DNA from: Delphinapterus leucas
Taxonomy: Eukaryota; Chordata; Mammalia; Artiodactyla; Monodontidae
Direction: 5' to 3'
DNA length: 64,000 nucleotides
Assembly (NCBI RefSeq): GCF_002288925.2
Contig: NW_022098049.1
Coordinates: forward strand, 3,187,936-3,251,935
Shown here: positions 10,591-21,670 of the stretch, piece after piece
Numbering within the stretch: position 1 is the stretch's first letter
How the letters are laid out: each line of letters begins with the position of its first letter
Notes under the pieces: model-generated
The model's database searches: none
Told to the model about the DNA's origin: nothing
Seen by the model: the letters and a program-made list of their open reading frames with translations, nothing else
Made by a program: the position numbers and the translations under genes

Positions 10591-10797
10591 TTCTTACAAA
10601 TTCAATTTCACTACCAGCGATTGGTCTGTTCAAATTGTCTGTTTCTTCTTGAGTCAGTCTTGGCAGGTTGTATGTTTCTAGAAATTTGTCCATTTCTTCT
10701 AGGTTGTCCAGTTTGTTGGCATATAACTGTTGGTAGTATTCTCTTATGATTTTTTGTATCCCTATGGTATAGGTTGTCTTTTCTCCTTTCATTTTTT

Positions 10798-11103
10798 TCT
10801 TTTTTTTAAAATAAATTTATTTATTTTGGGCTGCATTGGGTCTTTGTTGCTGTGCGTGGGCTTTCTCTAGTTGCGGTCAGCAGGGGCTACTCTTTGTTGC
10901 AGTATGTGGGCTTCTCACTGTGGTGGCTTCTCTTGTTGCGGAGCATGGGCTCTAGGCACGGGCTTCAGTAGTTGTGGCATGCGGGCTCAGTAGTTGTGGC
11001 TTAGTTGCTCTGTGGCATGTGGGATCTTCCTGGACCAGGGCTCGAACCCATGTCCCCTGCATTGGTAGGTGGATTCTTAACCACTGTGCCGCCAGGGAAA
11101 CCC
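10798..11103 (-). mobile_element. CHR-type cetacean SINE, long class
   Basis: Inverse SINE: a T-rich tail at the left with 'gggctgcattgggtctttgt', ending 'ccgccagggaaaccc'. Flanks ctcctttcattt (10783 on) and ctcctctttcattt (11103 on) form an imperfect TSD. Inserted in the older L1. Confidence 0.85.
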
Positions 11104-11637
11104 TCCTCTTTCATTTCTTTTTTTTTTAAATTTGGGTCCTCTCTCTTTCCTTCTTGGTGAGCCTGCCTAAAGGTTTATCAATTTTGTTTATCTTTTCAAA
11201 AAACTACTCTTGGTTTCATCAATCTTTTCTATTGTTTTTTATCTCTATTTTATTTATTTCCTCTGTGATCTTTATTATTTCCTTCCTTCTGCTGACTTTG
11301 GGCTTTGCTTGTTCTTCTTTTTAAAATTCCTTTAGATGGTAGGTTAGGTTGTTTATTTGAGATTTTTCTTCTTTCTTGAGGAAGGCCTGCATTGCTATAA
11401 ACTTCTAAGAACTACTTTTGCTGCATTCCATAGATTTTGGAGTATTATGTTTCCATTTTCATTTGCTTGGGGTATTTTCTGATTTCCTCTTTGATTTCTT
11501 TACTGACCCCTTAGTTTTTTAGTAGCATGTTGTTTAGTCTCCACATGTTTGTTCTTTTCCCATTTTTCTTTTTGATTTCTAGTTTCATACTGTTGATTGG
11601 AAAAAATGCTTAATATAATTTATATCCTCTTAAATTT

Positions 11638-12029
11638 TTCTTTTTTAACATCTTTATTGGAGTATAATTGTTTTACAATGGTGTGTTAATTTCTGCCGTA
11701 TAACAAAGTCAGTCAGCTATGTGTATACATATATCTCCATATCCCCTCCCTCTTGCATCTCCCTCCCACCTACCCTATCCCACCCCTCTAGGTGGTCACA
11801 AAGCACCGAGCTGATCTCCCTGTGCTATGCGCTGCTTCCCACTAGCTATCTATTTTACATTTGGTAGTGTATATACGTCCATGCCACTCTCTCACTTCAT
11901 CTCAGCTTACCTTTCCCGCTCCCTATGTCCTCAAGTCCATTCCCTACATCTGCGTCTTTATTCCTGTCCTGCCCCTAGGTTCTTCAGAACCATTTTTTTT
12001 TTTTTTTTAGATTTCATATATATGTGTTA
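11638..12029 (-). other. 3' UTR and tail of the long L1
   Basis: Plus-strand 'tctttattggagtataattg', 'gctatgtgtatacatatat' and 'ggtggtcacaaagcaccgag' are the inverse of the cetartiodactyl L1 3' UTR. The same 3' terminus recurs in the truncated copies at 8029, 40823 and 48140. Confidence 0.8.
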
Positions 12030-15000
12030 GCATACGGTATTTGGTTTTCTCTTTCTGACTGACTTCACTCTGTATGACAGACTCTAGGTCCATCCACCTC
12101 ATTACAAATAATTGTTTTGTTTCTTTTTATGGCTGAGTAATATTCCATTGTATATATGTGCCACATCTTCTTTATCCATTCATCTGTCATGGATACTTAG
12201 GTTGCTTCCATGTCCTGGTAATTGTAAATAGTGCTGCAATGAACATTGTGGTACATGTCTCTTTTTGAATTAAGGTTTTCTCAGGGTATATGCCCAGTAG
12301 TGGGATTGGTGGGTCCTATGGTAGTGCTATTTTTAGTTTTTTAAGGAACCTCTATACTGTTTTCCATAGTGGCTGTATCAATTTACATTCCCACCAACAG
12401 TGCAAGAGGGTTCCCTTTTCTCCACACCCTCTCTGGCATTTATTCTTTGTAGCTTTTTTGATGATGGCCATTCTGACCGGTGTGAGGTGATACCTCATTG
12501 TAGTTTTGATTTGCATTTCTCTAATGATTAGTGATGTTGAGCATCCTTTCATGTGTTTGATTGCAATCTGTATATCTTCTCTGGAGACACGTCAATTTAG
12601 GTCTTCTGCCCATTTTTGGATTCGGTTGTTTGTTTTTTTGATATTGAGTTGCAGGAGCTGCTTGTATATTTTGGAGATTAATCCTTTGTCAGTTGCTTCA
12701 TTTGTAAACATTTTCTGCCATTCTGAGGGTTGTCTTTTCCTCTTGTTTATGGTTTCCTTTGCTGTGGAAAAGCTTTTAAGTTTCATTAGGTCCCATTTGT
12801 TTATTTTTGTTTTTATCTCCATTTCTGTAGGAGGTGGGTCAAAAAGCGTCTTGCTGTGATTTATGTCATAGAGTGTTCGGTCTACCTTTTCCTCTAGGAG
12901 TTTTTATAGTATTTGGCCTTACATTTAGGTCTTTAATCCATTTTGAGTTTATTTTTGTGTATGGTGTTAAGGAGTGTTCTTATTTCATTCTTTTACATGA
13001 AGCTGTCCAGTTTTCCCAGCACCACTTATTGAAAAGGCTGTCTTTTCTCCATTGTATATTCTTGCCTCCTTTATTAAAGATAAGGTGACCATATGTGCGT
13101 GGGTTTATCTCTGGGCTTTCTATCCTTTTCCATTGATCTATATTTCTGTTTTTGTCCCAGTACCATACTGTCTTGATTACTGTAGCTTTGTAATATATCT
13201 GAATTCAGGGAGCCTGATTCCTCCAGATCCATTTTTCTTTCTCAAGATTGCTTTGGCTATTCGAGGTCTTTTGTGTTTCCATACAAATTGTGAAAGTTTT
13301 TGTTCTAGTTCTGTGAAAAATGCCATTGGTAGTTTGATAGGGATTACACTGAATCTGTAGATTGCTTTGGGTGGTAGAGTCATTTTCACAATGTTGATTC
13401 TTCCAATCCAAGAACATGGTATATCTCTCCATCTGTTTGTATCATCTTGAATTTCTTTCATCAGTGTCTTATAGTTTTGTGCATACAGGTCTTTTGTCTC
13501 CTTTGGTAGGTTTATTCCTATGTATTTTATTCTTTTTGTTGCAATGGTAAATGGAAGTGTTTCAGATTTTTCATCATTAGTGTATAGGAATGCAAGAGAT
13601 TTCTGTGCATTAATTTTGTATCCTGCAGCTTTACCAAATTCATTGATTAGCTCTAGTAGTTTTCTGGTAGCATCTTTAGGATTCTCTATGTATAGTATCA
13701 TGTCATCTTCAAACAGTGACAGCTTTATTTCTTCTTGTTCAATTTGTATTCCTTTTATTTCTTTTTCTTCTCTGATTGCTGTGGCTAAAACTTCCAAAAC
13801 TATGTTGAATAATAGTGGTGAGAGTGGGCAACCTTGTCTTGTTCCTGATCTTAGTGGAAATGGTTTCCGTTTTTTACCACTGAGAACGATGATGGCTGTG
13901 GGTTTGTCATATATGGCATTTATTATGTTGAGGTAAGTTCCCTCTATGCCTACTTTCTGGAGGGTTTTTATCATAAATGGGTGTTGAATTTTGTCAAAAG
14001 CTTTTTCTGCATCTATTGAGATGATCATATGGTTTTTCTCCTTTAATTTGTTAATATGGTGTATCACATTGATTGATTTGCATATATTGAAGAATCCTTG
14101 CATTCCTGAGATAAACCCCACTTGATCATGGTGTATGATCCTTTTCATGTGCTGTTGGATTCTCTTTGCTAGTATTTTGTTGACGATTTTTGCATATATG
14201 TTCATCAGTGATATTGGCCTGTAGTTTTCTTTTTTTGTGACATCTTTGTCTGGTTTTGGTATCAGGGTGATGGTGGCCTCGTAGGATGAGCTTGGAAGTG
14301 TTCCTCCCTCTGCTGTATTTTGGAAGAGTTTGAGAAGGATAGGTGTTAGCTCTTCTCTAAATGTTTGATAGAATTCGCCTGTGAAGCCATCTGGTCCTGG
14401 GTTTTTGTTTGTTGGAAGATTTTTAATCACAGTTTCAATTTCAGTGCTTGTGATTGGTCTGTTCATATTTTCTATTTCTTCCTGGTTCAGTCTCAGAAGG
14501 TTGTGCTTTTCTAAGAATTTGTCTATTTCTTCCAGGTTGTCCATTTTATTGGCATAGAGTTGCTTGTAGTAATCTCTCATGATCCTTTGTATTTCTGCAG
14601 TGTCAGTTATTACTTCTTCTTTTTCACTTCTATTGATTTGAGTCTTCTCCCTTTTTTTCTTGATGAGTCTGGGTAATGGCTTATCAATTTTGTTTATCTT
14701 CTCAAAGAACCAGCTTTTAGTTTTATTGATCTTTGCTATCATTTCCTTCATTTCTTTTTCATTTATATCTGATCTGATCTTTATGATTTCTTTCCTTCTG
14801 CTAACTTTGGGGTTTGTTTGTTCTTCTTTCTCTAAGTGCTTTAGGTGTAAGGTTAGGTTGTTCATTTGAGATTTTTCTTGTTGCTTGAGGTAGGATTGTA
14901 TTGCTCTAAGCTTCTCTCTTAGAACTGCTTTTGCTGCGTCCCATAGCTTTTGGGTCGTCGTGTTTTCATTGTCATTTGTTTCTAAGTAACTTTTGATTTC

Positions 15001-15800
15001 CTCTTTGATTTCTTCAGTGATCTCTTGGCTGTTTAGTAGTGTATTGTTTAGCCTCCATGTGTTTGTATTTTTTACAGTGTTTTCCTATAATTGATATCTA
15101 GTCTTATAGCATTGTGGCCAGAAAAGATACTTGATATGATTTCAATTTTCTTCAGTTTACCAAGGCTTGATTTGTGACCCAAGATATGATCTATCCTGGA
15201 GAATGTTCCATGAGCACTTGAGAAGAAAGTGTATTCTGTTGCTTTTGGATGGAATGTCCTATAAATATCCATTAAGTCCATCTTGTTTAGTGTGTCATTT
15301 AAAGCTTGTGTTTCCTTATTTATTTTCATTTTGGTTGATCTGTCCATTGGTGAAAGTGGGGTGTTAAAGTCCCCTATTATTATTGTGTTACTGTCGATTT
15401 CCCCTTTTATGGCTGTTAGCATTTTCCTTATGTATTGAGTTGCTCCTATGTTGGGTGCATAAATATTTACAATTGTTATATCTTCTTCTTGGACTGATAC
15501 CTTGATCATTATATAGGGTCCTTCTTTGTCTCTTGTAATTGTTTTTATTTTAAAATCTATTTTGTCTGATATAATAGTTGCTACTACAGCTTTCTTTTGA
15601 TTTCCATTTGCATGGATTATCTTTTTCCACCCCCTCACTTTCAGTCTGTATGTGTCCCTAGGTCTGAAGTGGGTCTCTTATAGACAGCATACATATGGGT
15701 CTTGTTTTTGTATCCATTCAGCCAGTCTATGTCTTTTGGTTGGAGCATTTAATACATTTACATTTAAGGTAATTATCAATATGTATGTTCCTATTACCAT
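12030..15800 (-). pseudogene. L1 ORF2 (endonuclease-reverse transcriptase), inactivated
   Basis: ORF2 nicks target DNA and reverse-transcribes L1 RNA. The ATG is at 15798-15800, four bases after the ORF1 stop. Endonuclease part (15800-15072): LNVNVLN retained, then a TAA at 15678-15680 just before the ETH motif of the catalytic-glutamate region; IGDFN and SRIDHILGHK retained; the SDH catalytic site reads SGH (codon 15117-15119). A stop at 15072-15074 and a frame change precede the RT block (14865-13177, 562 open codons), with [21 protein letters not shown] and [12 protein letters not shown]. The FADD box reads FEDD (Glu codon 13708-13710), with both aspartates kept. A further frame break occurs near 13180-13200; C-terminal pieces are open at 12822-12592 and 12552-12352. 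The 3' limit is approximate. Confidence 0.9.
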
Positions 15801-15804
15801 TTTC

Positions 15805-16751
15805 TTAATTGTTTTGGGTCTGTTTTTGTAGGTCTTTTCCTTCTCTTGTGTTTCCTGCATACAGAAGTTCCTTTAGCATTTGTTGTAAAGCTGGTTTGGT
15901 GGTGCTGAATTCTCTTAGCTTTTGCTTGTCTGTAAAGGTTTTAATTTCTCCATCAAATCTGAATGAGATCCTTGCTGGCTAGAGTAACCTTGGTTGTAGG
16001 TTTTTCCCTTTTATCACTGTAAATATGTCCTCCCACTCCCTTCTGGCTTGCAGAGTTTCTGTTGAAAGATCAGCTGTTAACCTTATGGGGTTTCCCTTGT
16101 ATTTTATTTGTTGCTTTTCCCTTACTGCTTTTAATATTTTTTCTTTGTACTTAATTTTTGATAGTTTGATTAATATGTGTCTTGGCGTGTTTCTCCTTGG
16201 ATTTATCCTGTATGGGACTCTCTGCACTTCCTGGACTTGATTGACTATTTCCTTTCCCATATTAGGGAAGTTTTCAACTGTAATCTCTTCAAATATTTTC
16301 TCAGACTCTTTCTTTTTCTCTTCTTCTTCTGGGACCCCTATAATTCGAATGTTGGTGAGTTTACTGTTGTCCCAGAGGTCTTTGAGACTGTCCTCAGTTC
16401 TTTTCATTCTTTTTTCTTTATTCTGCTCTGCAGTAGTTATTTCCACTATTTTATCTTCCAGGTCACTTATCCGTTCTTCTGCCTCTGTTATTCTGCTATT
16501 GATTCCTTCTAGAGAATTTTTAATTTCACTTATTGTGTTGTTCATCACTGTTTGTTTGCTCTTTAGTTCTTCTTGGTCCTTGTTAAACGTTTCTTGTATT
16601 TTCTCCATTCTACTTCCAAGGTTTTGGATATCTTTACTATCATTACTCTGAACTCCTTTTCAGGTAGACTGCCTATTTCCTCTTCATTTGTTTGGTCTGG
16701 TGGGTTTTCACCTTGCTGCTTCATCTGCTGTGTATTTCTATGTCTTCTCAT
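15805..16751 (-). pseudogene. L1 ORF1 (RNA-binding chaperone), inactivated
   Basis: ORF1p coats L1 RNA as a trimer. The ATG is at 16749-16751 (MRRHRNTQQMK). The first 60 codons run in one frame to a break near 16635; the rest continues in another frame (16608 leftwards). That part shows a long coiled coil (EELKSKQTVMNNTISEIK to EERISDLEDKIVEI), an RRM-like NIRIIGVPEEEE, and the C-terminal RHILIKLSK and ADLSTETLQARREW motifs. A premature TAG lies at 15979-15981; the normal stop is at 15805-15807. Total length fits the family (about 315 codons). Confidence 0.88.
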
Positions 16752-19002
16752 TTTGCTTAACTTACTGTGTTTGGGGTCTCCTTTTCACAGGCTGCAGGTT
16801 CATAGTTCCCACTGTTTTTGGTGTCTGCCCCACTGGGTAAGATTGGTTTAGTGGGTTGTGTAGGCTTCCTGGTGGAGGGGACTGGTGACTGTGTTCTGGT
16901 GGATGAGGCTGGATCTTGCCTTTCTGGTGGGCAGGACCATGTCCAGTGGTGTGTTTTGGGGTGTCTGTGAACTTATTATGATTTTAGACAGCCTCTCTGC
17001 TAATGGGTGGGGTTGTGTTCCTGTCTTGCTAGTTGTTCAGCATGGGCTGTCCAGCAGTGGAGCTTGCTGATCATTGAGTGGAGTTGGGTCTTAGCATTGA
17101 GATGGAGATCTCTGGGAGATGTCTCGCAGATTGATGCTATGAGTGGCCAGGAGGTCTCTGGTGGACCAATGTCCTGAACTGGCTCTCCCACCTCAGAGGC
17201 TCAGGCCTGACACCCGGCTGGAGCACCAATACCCTGTCAGCCACACAGCTCAGAAGAAAAGGGAGAAAAGAAAAAAACAAAAGAAAGAAAGAAAAAATAA
17301 GTAAAATAAATAAGGTTATTAAAATTTAAAAATTATTTAAAAAATAAAAAAAGAAGAGAGGAAGCTAACCAATAAAGAAATCTACCAATGATAACAAGTG
17401 CTAAAAACTATACTAAAACAAAATGGACAGACAGAACCCTAGGAGAAATGGTAAAAGCAAACCTATACAGACAAAATCACACAAAGAAGCATACACATAC
17501 ACACTCACAAAAAGAGAAAAAAAATGTATACATAAAGAAAAAGGAAGCAAGCAACCAAATCAATAAACAAATCTACCAATGATAATAAGCTCTAAATACT
17601 AAAGTAAGATAAACATATAACTAGGGAGACTTCCCTGGTGGCACAGTCATTAAGAATCCACCTGCCAATGCAGGGGACATGGGTTCGAGCCCTGGTCTGG
17701 AGGATCCCACATGCTGCGGAGCAACTAAGCCTGTGCACCACAACTACTGAGCCTGCACTCTGGAGCCCATGAGCCACAACTACCGAGCCTAAGAGCCACA
17801 ACTACTGAACCCCATGCACCTAGAGCCTGTGCTATGCAACAGGAAAAGCCACCACAATGAGAAGCCTGTGCACCACAACCAAGAGTAGCCCCCACTCACC
17901 ACAACTAGAGAAAGCCCACACACAGCAACAAAGACCCAATGCAGCCAAATAAATAAATATTTTTAAAAACACAAATATATAACTAGAAACAAATTAGAGG
18001 CAGAAAGCAAACCCCAAGTCCAGAGTTGCTCCCAAAGTCCACCACCTCAGTTTTGGGATGATTCGTTGTCTATTTAGATATTCTACAGATGCAGGTACAT
18101 CAAGTTGATTGTGGGGATTTAATCTGCTCCTTCTGAGGCTCATGGAGAAATTTCCCTTTCTCTTCTTTCTTTGCACAGCTCCCGGGGTTCAGCTTTGGGT
18201 TTGGCCCAGCCTCTGCATGTAGGTCGCCCTCTGGTGTCTGTTCTTCACCCAAACAGGAGGGGGTTAAAGGAGCGGCTGATTAGGGGGGCTGTGGCTCACT
18301 CAGCCCGGGGGGAAGGAGGGGTACGGAATGTGGGGCGAGCCTGCGGCAGCAGAGGCCAACATGGCATTGCAAGAGCCTAAGGTGTGCCATGTGTTCTCCC
18401 AAGGAAGTTGTCCCTGGATAATGGGACCCTGGCAGTGGCAGGCTGCACAGGCTCCCCGGAGGGGAGGTGTGGATAGTGACCTGTGCTTGCACACAGGATT
18501 CTTGTTGGCTGCAGCAGCAGTGTTAACGTTTCATGCCTGACTCTGGAATCCACGCCGATAGCCGCAGCTCACTCCCATCTCTGGAGCTCGTTTAGGTGGT
18601 GCTCTGAATCCCCTCTCCTCGCGCACCCCGAAACAATGGTCTCTTGACTCTTAGACAGTTCCAGCCTTCTTCCTGAACTCCCTCCCAGTTAGCTGTGGCG
18701 CACTAGCCCCCTTCAGGCTGTGTTCGCGCAGCCAACCCCAGTCCTCTCACTGGGATCTGACCTCCGAAGCCTGAGCCTCAGCTCCCAGCCCCCACCCACC
18801 CCAGCGGGTGAGCAGACAAGCCTCTCAGGCTGGTGAGTGCTGGTCAGCACTGATCCTCTGTGTGGGAATCTGAGGTCTTCTGCCAGCATTCAGTAGGTGT
18901 TCTGTAGGAGTTGTTCCACATGTAGATGTATTTTTGATGTATTTGTGGGGAGGAAGGTGATATCCACATCTTACTTCTCCGCCATCTTGAAGGTCCTCCC
19001 CC
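16752..19002 (-). promoter_or_regulatory. L1 5' UTR with internal promoter
   Basis: About 1.9 kb once the SINE is removed. In mammalian L1s this region holds a Pol II promoter that starts at base 1. The element's first bases are at 19002 downwards, and the plus strand reads ctccgccatctt at 18977-18988, giving AAGATGGCGGAG on the element strand about 15 bases in. That is the usual place of the YY1 site that sets the L1 start. The middle (17240-17610) is A-rich and the 5' third (18150-18800) is richer in CpG. Activity is not shown. Confidence 0.75.
17625..17973 (+). mobile_element. CHR-type cetacean SINE, long class, nested in the L1 5' UTR
   Basis: Starts 'gacttccctggtggcacag' and ends 'gcagccaaataaataaat' plus an A-rich tail. 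Near-identical flanks acatataactag (17613-17624) and atatataactag (17975-17986) are the TSD. It postdates the L1 and interrupts its 5' UTR in the opposite orientation. Confidence 0.92.
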
Positions 19003-19175
19003 TATCCTCTTAAATTTGTCAAGGCTTGTTTTGTGGCCTAGCATGTGATCTATCCTGGAAAATGTTCCATGTGCACTTGAAAAGAATGTGTATTCTGTTG
19101 TTTTTTGATGGAATGTCCTGTAGATATCTATTAAGTCCAACTGGTCTACTGTATCATTTAAGACCACTGTTGCCT

Positions 19176-19489
19176 GACTTCCCTGGTGGTGCAGTGGTTA
19201 AGAATCCACCTGCCAATGCAGGGAACATGGGTTTGAGCCCTGGTCTGGGAAGATCCCACATTCCGCGGAGCAACTAATCCTGCGCGCCACAACTACTGAG
19301 CCCATGTGCCACAACTTCTGAAGCCCACGTGCCTAGAGCTCTTGCTTCACAACAAGAGAAGCCACCACAATGAGAAGCCCACACACCACAACGAAGAGTA
19401 GCCCCCCCCTTGCCACAACTAGAGAAAGCCCGCGTGCAGCAGCGAAGACCCAATGCAACCAAAAATGAATAAATAAATTAAAAAAAAAA
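19176..19489 (+). mobile_element. CHR-type cetacean SINE, long class
   Basis: Starts 'gacttccctggtggtgcag' and ends in 'aataaataaattaaaaaaa'. The 16-bp flanks aagaccactgttgcct (19160-19175) and aagaccactgtttcct (19490-19505) differ at one base and are the TSD. It sits in the endonuclease part of the older L1. Confidence 0.93.
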
Positions 19490-19770
19490 AAGACCACTGT
19501 TTCCTTATTGATTTATGTCTGGGTGATCTGTCCATTGATGTAAGTGGGGTGTTAAAGTCTCCTACTATTATTGTATTATTGTCAATTACTCCCTTTACAT
19601 CTGTTAATATTAACTACTATGATATCCTCTTCTTTATTGATTCCTTTATCATTATACAATGACTTTCTTTCCCTTATGTTATAAACTTTGTTTTAAAGTT
19701 TATTTTCTCTGATATGTATATTGCTACCCCCCATTTTCTTGTCGTTTCCATTTGCTTGAAATATCTTCTT

Positions 19771-19944
19771 CTATCCCCTCACTTTCAGTCTGTGTGTGTC
19801 TTTAGCTCTGAAGTGAGTCTCTTGTAAGCAGCATATAGATGGGTCTTGTTGTTTTATCCAATCAGCCAGCCTATGTCTTTTGATCAGAGCATTTAGTCCA
19901 TTGACGTTTAAAGTAGTTATCAATAGGTGTGTACTGATTGCCAT
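19771..19944 (-). pseudogene. Start of ORF2 (endonuclease) of the older L1
   Basis: ATG at 19942-19944, followed by an open endonuclease start with LNVNGLN (metal-site asparagine region), IKRHRLADWIKQQDPS and LQETHF (catalytic-glutamate region). A TAG at 19771-19773 ends it where an 'RGWKK'-type segment is expected. More endonuclease sequence, with SRIDHMLGHK, lies at about 19150-19010 and runs directly into the 5' end of the inserted L1. Confidence 0.85.
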
Positions 19945-20690
19945 TTTATTATACTTGTTTTCTGGTTGTTTTTGTAGTTCTCCGTTCATTCCTCTTTTTG
20001 TTTCTTCCTTTGTGGTTTGATAATCTTCTTTAGTGGTATGCCCGTGTTCCTTTCTTTCTAGGTTTTGTGTATCTATCGTAGGTTTTTGATTTGTGGTTCC
20101 CATGGGGTTCATATATGTTGACCTATAACTATAGCTACTTGTTTTAAACTGGTAGTCATTTAAGTTCACATTCTAAAAGATCTACATTTTTTATTCCCCT
20201 CCCAACATTTTATGTTTTTGATGCCATATTTTACATCTTCATGTCTATCCCTTCACTGTTTATTGTAGTTATAGTTGCTATTATAATTTTTTCATCTTTT
20301 AATCTTTGTACTAGCTTAAGCGGTTGATCCTCAATCCTTACTATGCATCTGCCTTTTTTTAGTGGGATTTTTCCTTTCCTATAGATTCTTGCTTCTTGTT
20401 ATAGCCTTTTCTCTTCCACTTAGAGAAGACCCTTTACTATTTCTTTTAGGGTAGGTTTAGTATTGATGAAGTCTTTTAGATATTGCCTGTCTGAGAAGTT
20501 CTTTATCTCTCCTTCAATTCTAAATGATAATATTGCTGCATAGAGTATCCTAGGTTGCAGGTTTTTCCATTTCAGCACTTTGAATATATCATGACACTCC
20601 CTGCTGGCTGCAAAGTTTCTGCAGAAAAATCAGTTGATAGCCTTAATGGGGGATTCCTTGTATATGACTCTCTTTCTCTTGCTGCCTTTA

Positions 20691-21540
20691 GAATTCCATC
20701 TTTTTATCCGTAAGATGACAGGGTTGATCTTTATGGCCATGTCCACTTCTAATTTCTCTCATTTCCTAGAGGAGGAAGCAAGCAGGGTTGGGGGCCACAA
20801 AGGGCACAGTGGTCTGGCAGACAATGTACCAGCAAATTCCCGTAATGACAGGTCTCCCATTCTAGATAAGTCTGCGATAAAAAAACAGCTCCTCCAACAG
20901 CATGCCAGTATTTTCCATGACTACATCTGATGGGCAATGGGTGGGATGTATTGTTCTTGGTCCAGATGAGACCATAGCTGATGGCCTCCCAGAAACAACC
21001 AGGAAAATCTTCAAAAGGAATAGTTAGAATCTGAAAGAGATTGAGACTTGGCCTGAGGTAGAAGGGTAAGAATGAGCAGCACAAGTGGTCTTGGTTAAGG
21101 AAGGTATATGGGTACATTTGGAAGATTCCAAATAGGTTAAATGCTGGACCCCAACAAGAGGCTTTAGATGTGCAATGTGATAGCGTGACATTAGAAGGTG
21201 GGCTTGCCAAGAAAGTGGTAGGCATTACACTAGGACTTTATATTATCTTATTTAATCTTCAAAACAAGAAATTACAAGGTAAGTCTCATTCTCCTTATGT
21301 ATGTATGTATGTACACACTGAACATGAATTCAAACAAAAGACTCTGAGGGGCTTCATATTTGTGACTTCCAACATTCAAACTTATGTGCATGAATGCAAA
21401 AAAGACTGGAAAGGGATATACTAAAATTATACAATTATTAGCATAATTTTAACCATTTAAATTTTATCTTCCTTTCATCTTTTCATTTTCTAAATTCTCT
21501 CCACGTATTTCTTTTTATGATCAGAAAACTCATATGATTT
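20691..21540. other. Mostly unassigned sequence
   Basis: No exon found. The minus-strand 158-codon frame (20749-21225) has no domain I recognise. A short (ATGT)n run lies at 21296-21313. The L1 boundary near 20690 has no clear TSD. Confidence 0.35.
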
Positions 21541-21544
21541 TTAT

Positions 21545-21670
21545 CTATCTGGTCATCCTTTTATTTCCGCATTTAGAAGTTGTGAAAACTGAGGTTCAGG
21601 GAATGACTTGCTGGGGGTTGTACTGTTAGTAAATAACAGAGCCAGGAATTCAAACTCAGGTCGGACCAAT
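21545..21670 (-). repeat. MIR SINE, antisense
   Basis: 'gtgaaaactgaggttcagg', 'gttagtaaataacagagcc' and 'ggaattcaaactcagg' are the inverse MIR core in order. Confidence 0.8.

Larger units (their letters stand above)
11638..19002 (-). mobile_element. Nearly complete LINE-1 retrotransposon (defective)
   Basis: Bounded by a perfect 15-bp TSD (tatcctcttaaattt at 11623-11637 and 19003-19017) and inserted into an older L1. Read right to left: 5' UTR 19002-16752 starting GGGGGAGGACC with a YY1-like site, ORF1 16751-15805, ORF2 from 15800, a 3' UTR and a short A-rich tail at 11638-11646. Length is 7,365 bp including a SINE at 17625-17973. ORF1 and ORF2 carry frameshifts and stops, so it cannot make its own proteins. 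The 5' end is intact, unlike most L1 copies. Confidence 0.93.
10591..20690 (-). mobile_element. Older L1, minus strand, split by a younger L1 and by two SINEs
   Basis: Three blocks belong to one older L1 read right to left: ORF1 C-terminal part and ORF2 start (about 20690-19003), then the ORF2 connector and RT start (11637-11104, and 10797-10591 beyond a SINE). The gap is the younger L1 at 11638-19002; further SINEs sit at 10798-11103 and 19176-19489. The ORF2 ATG is at 19942-19944 and the endonuclease start keeps LNVNGLN and LQETH. A TAG stop at 19771-19773 follows. The 3' half (most of RT and the 3' UTR) is absent at the MIR junction. Confidence 0.82.

Noticed and set aside
12834..16651. 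Many plus-strand frames of 60-138 codons
   Set aside because: They are antisense shadows of L1 ORF1 and ORF2.
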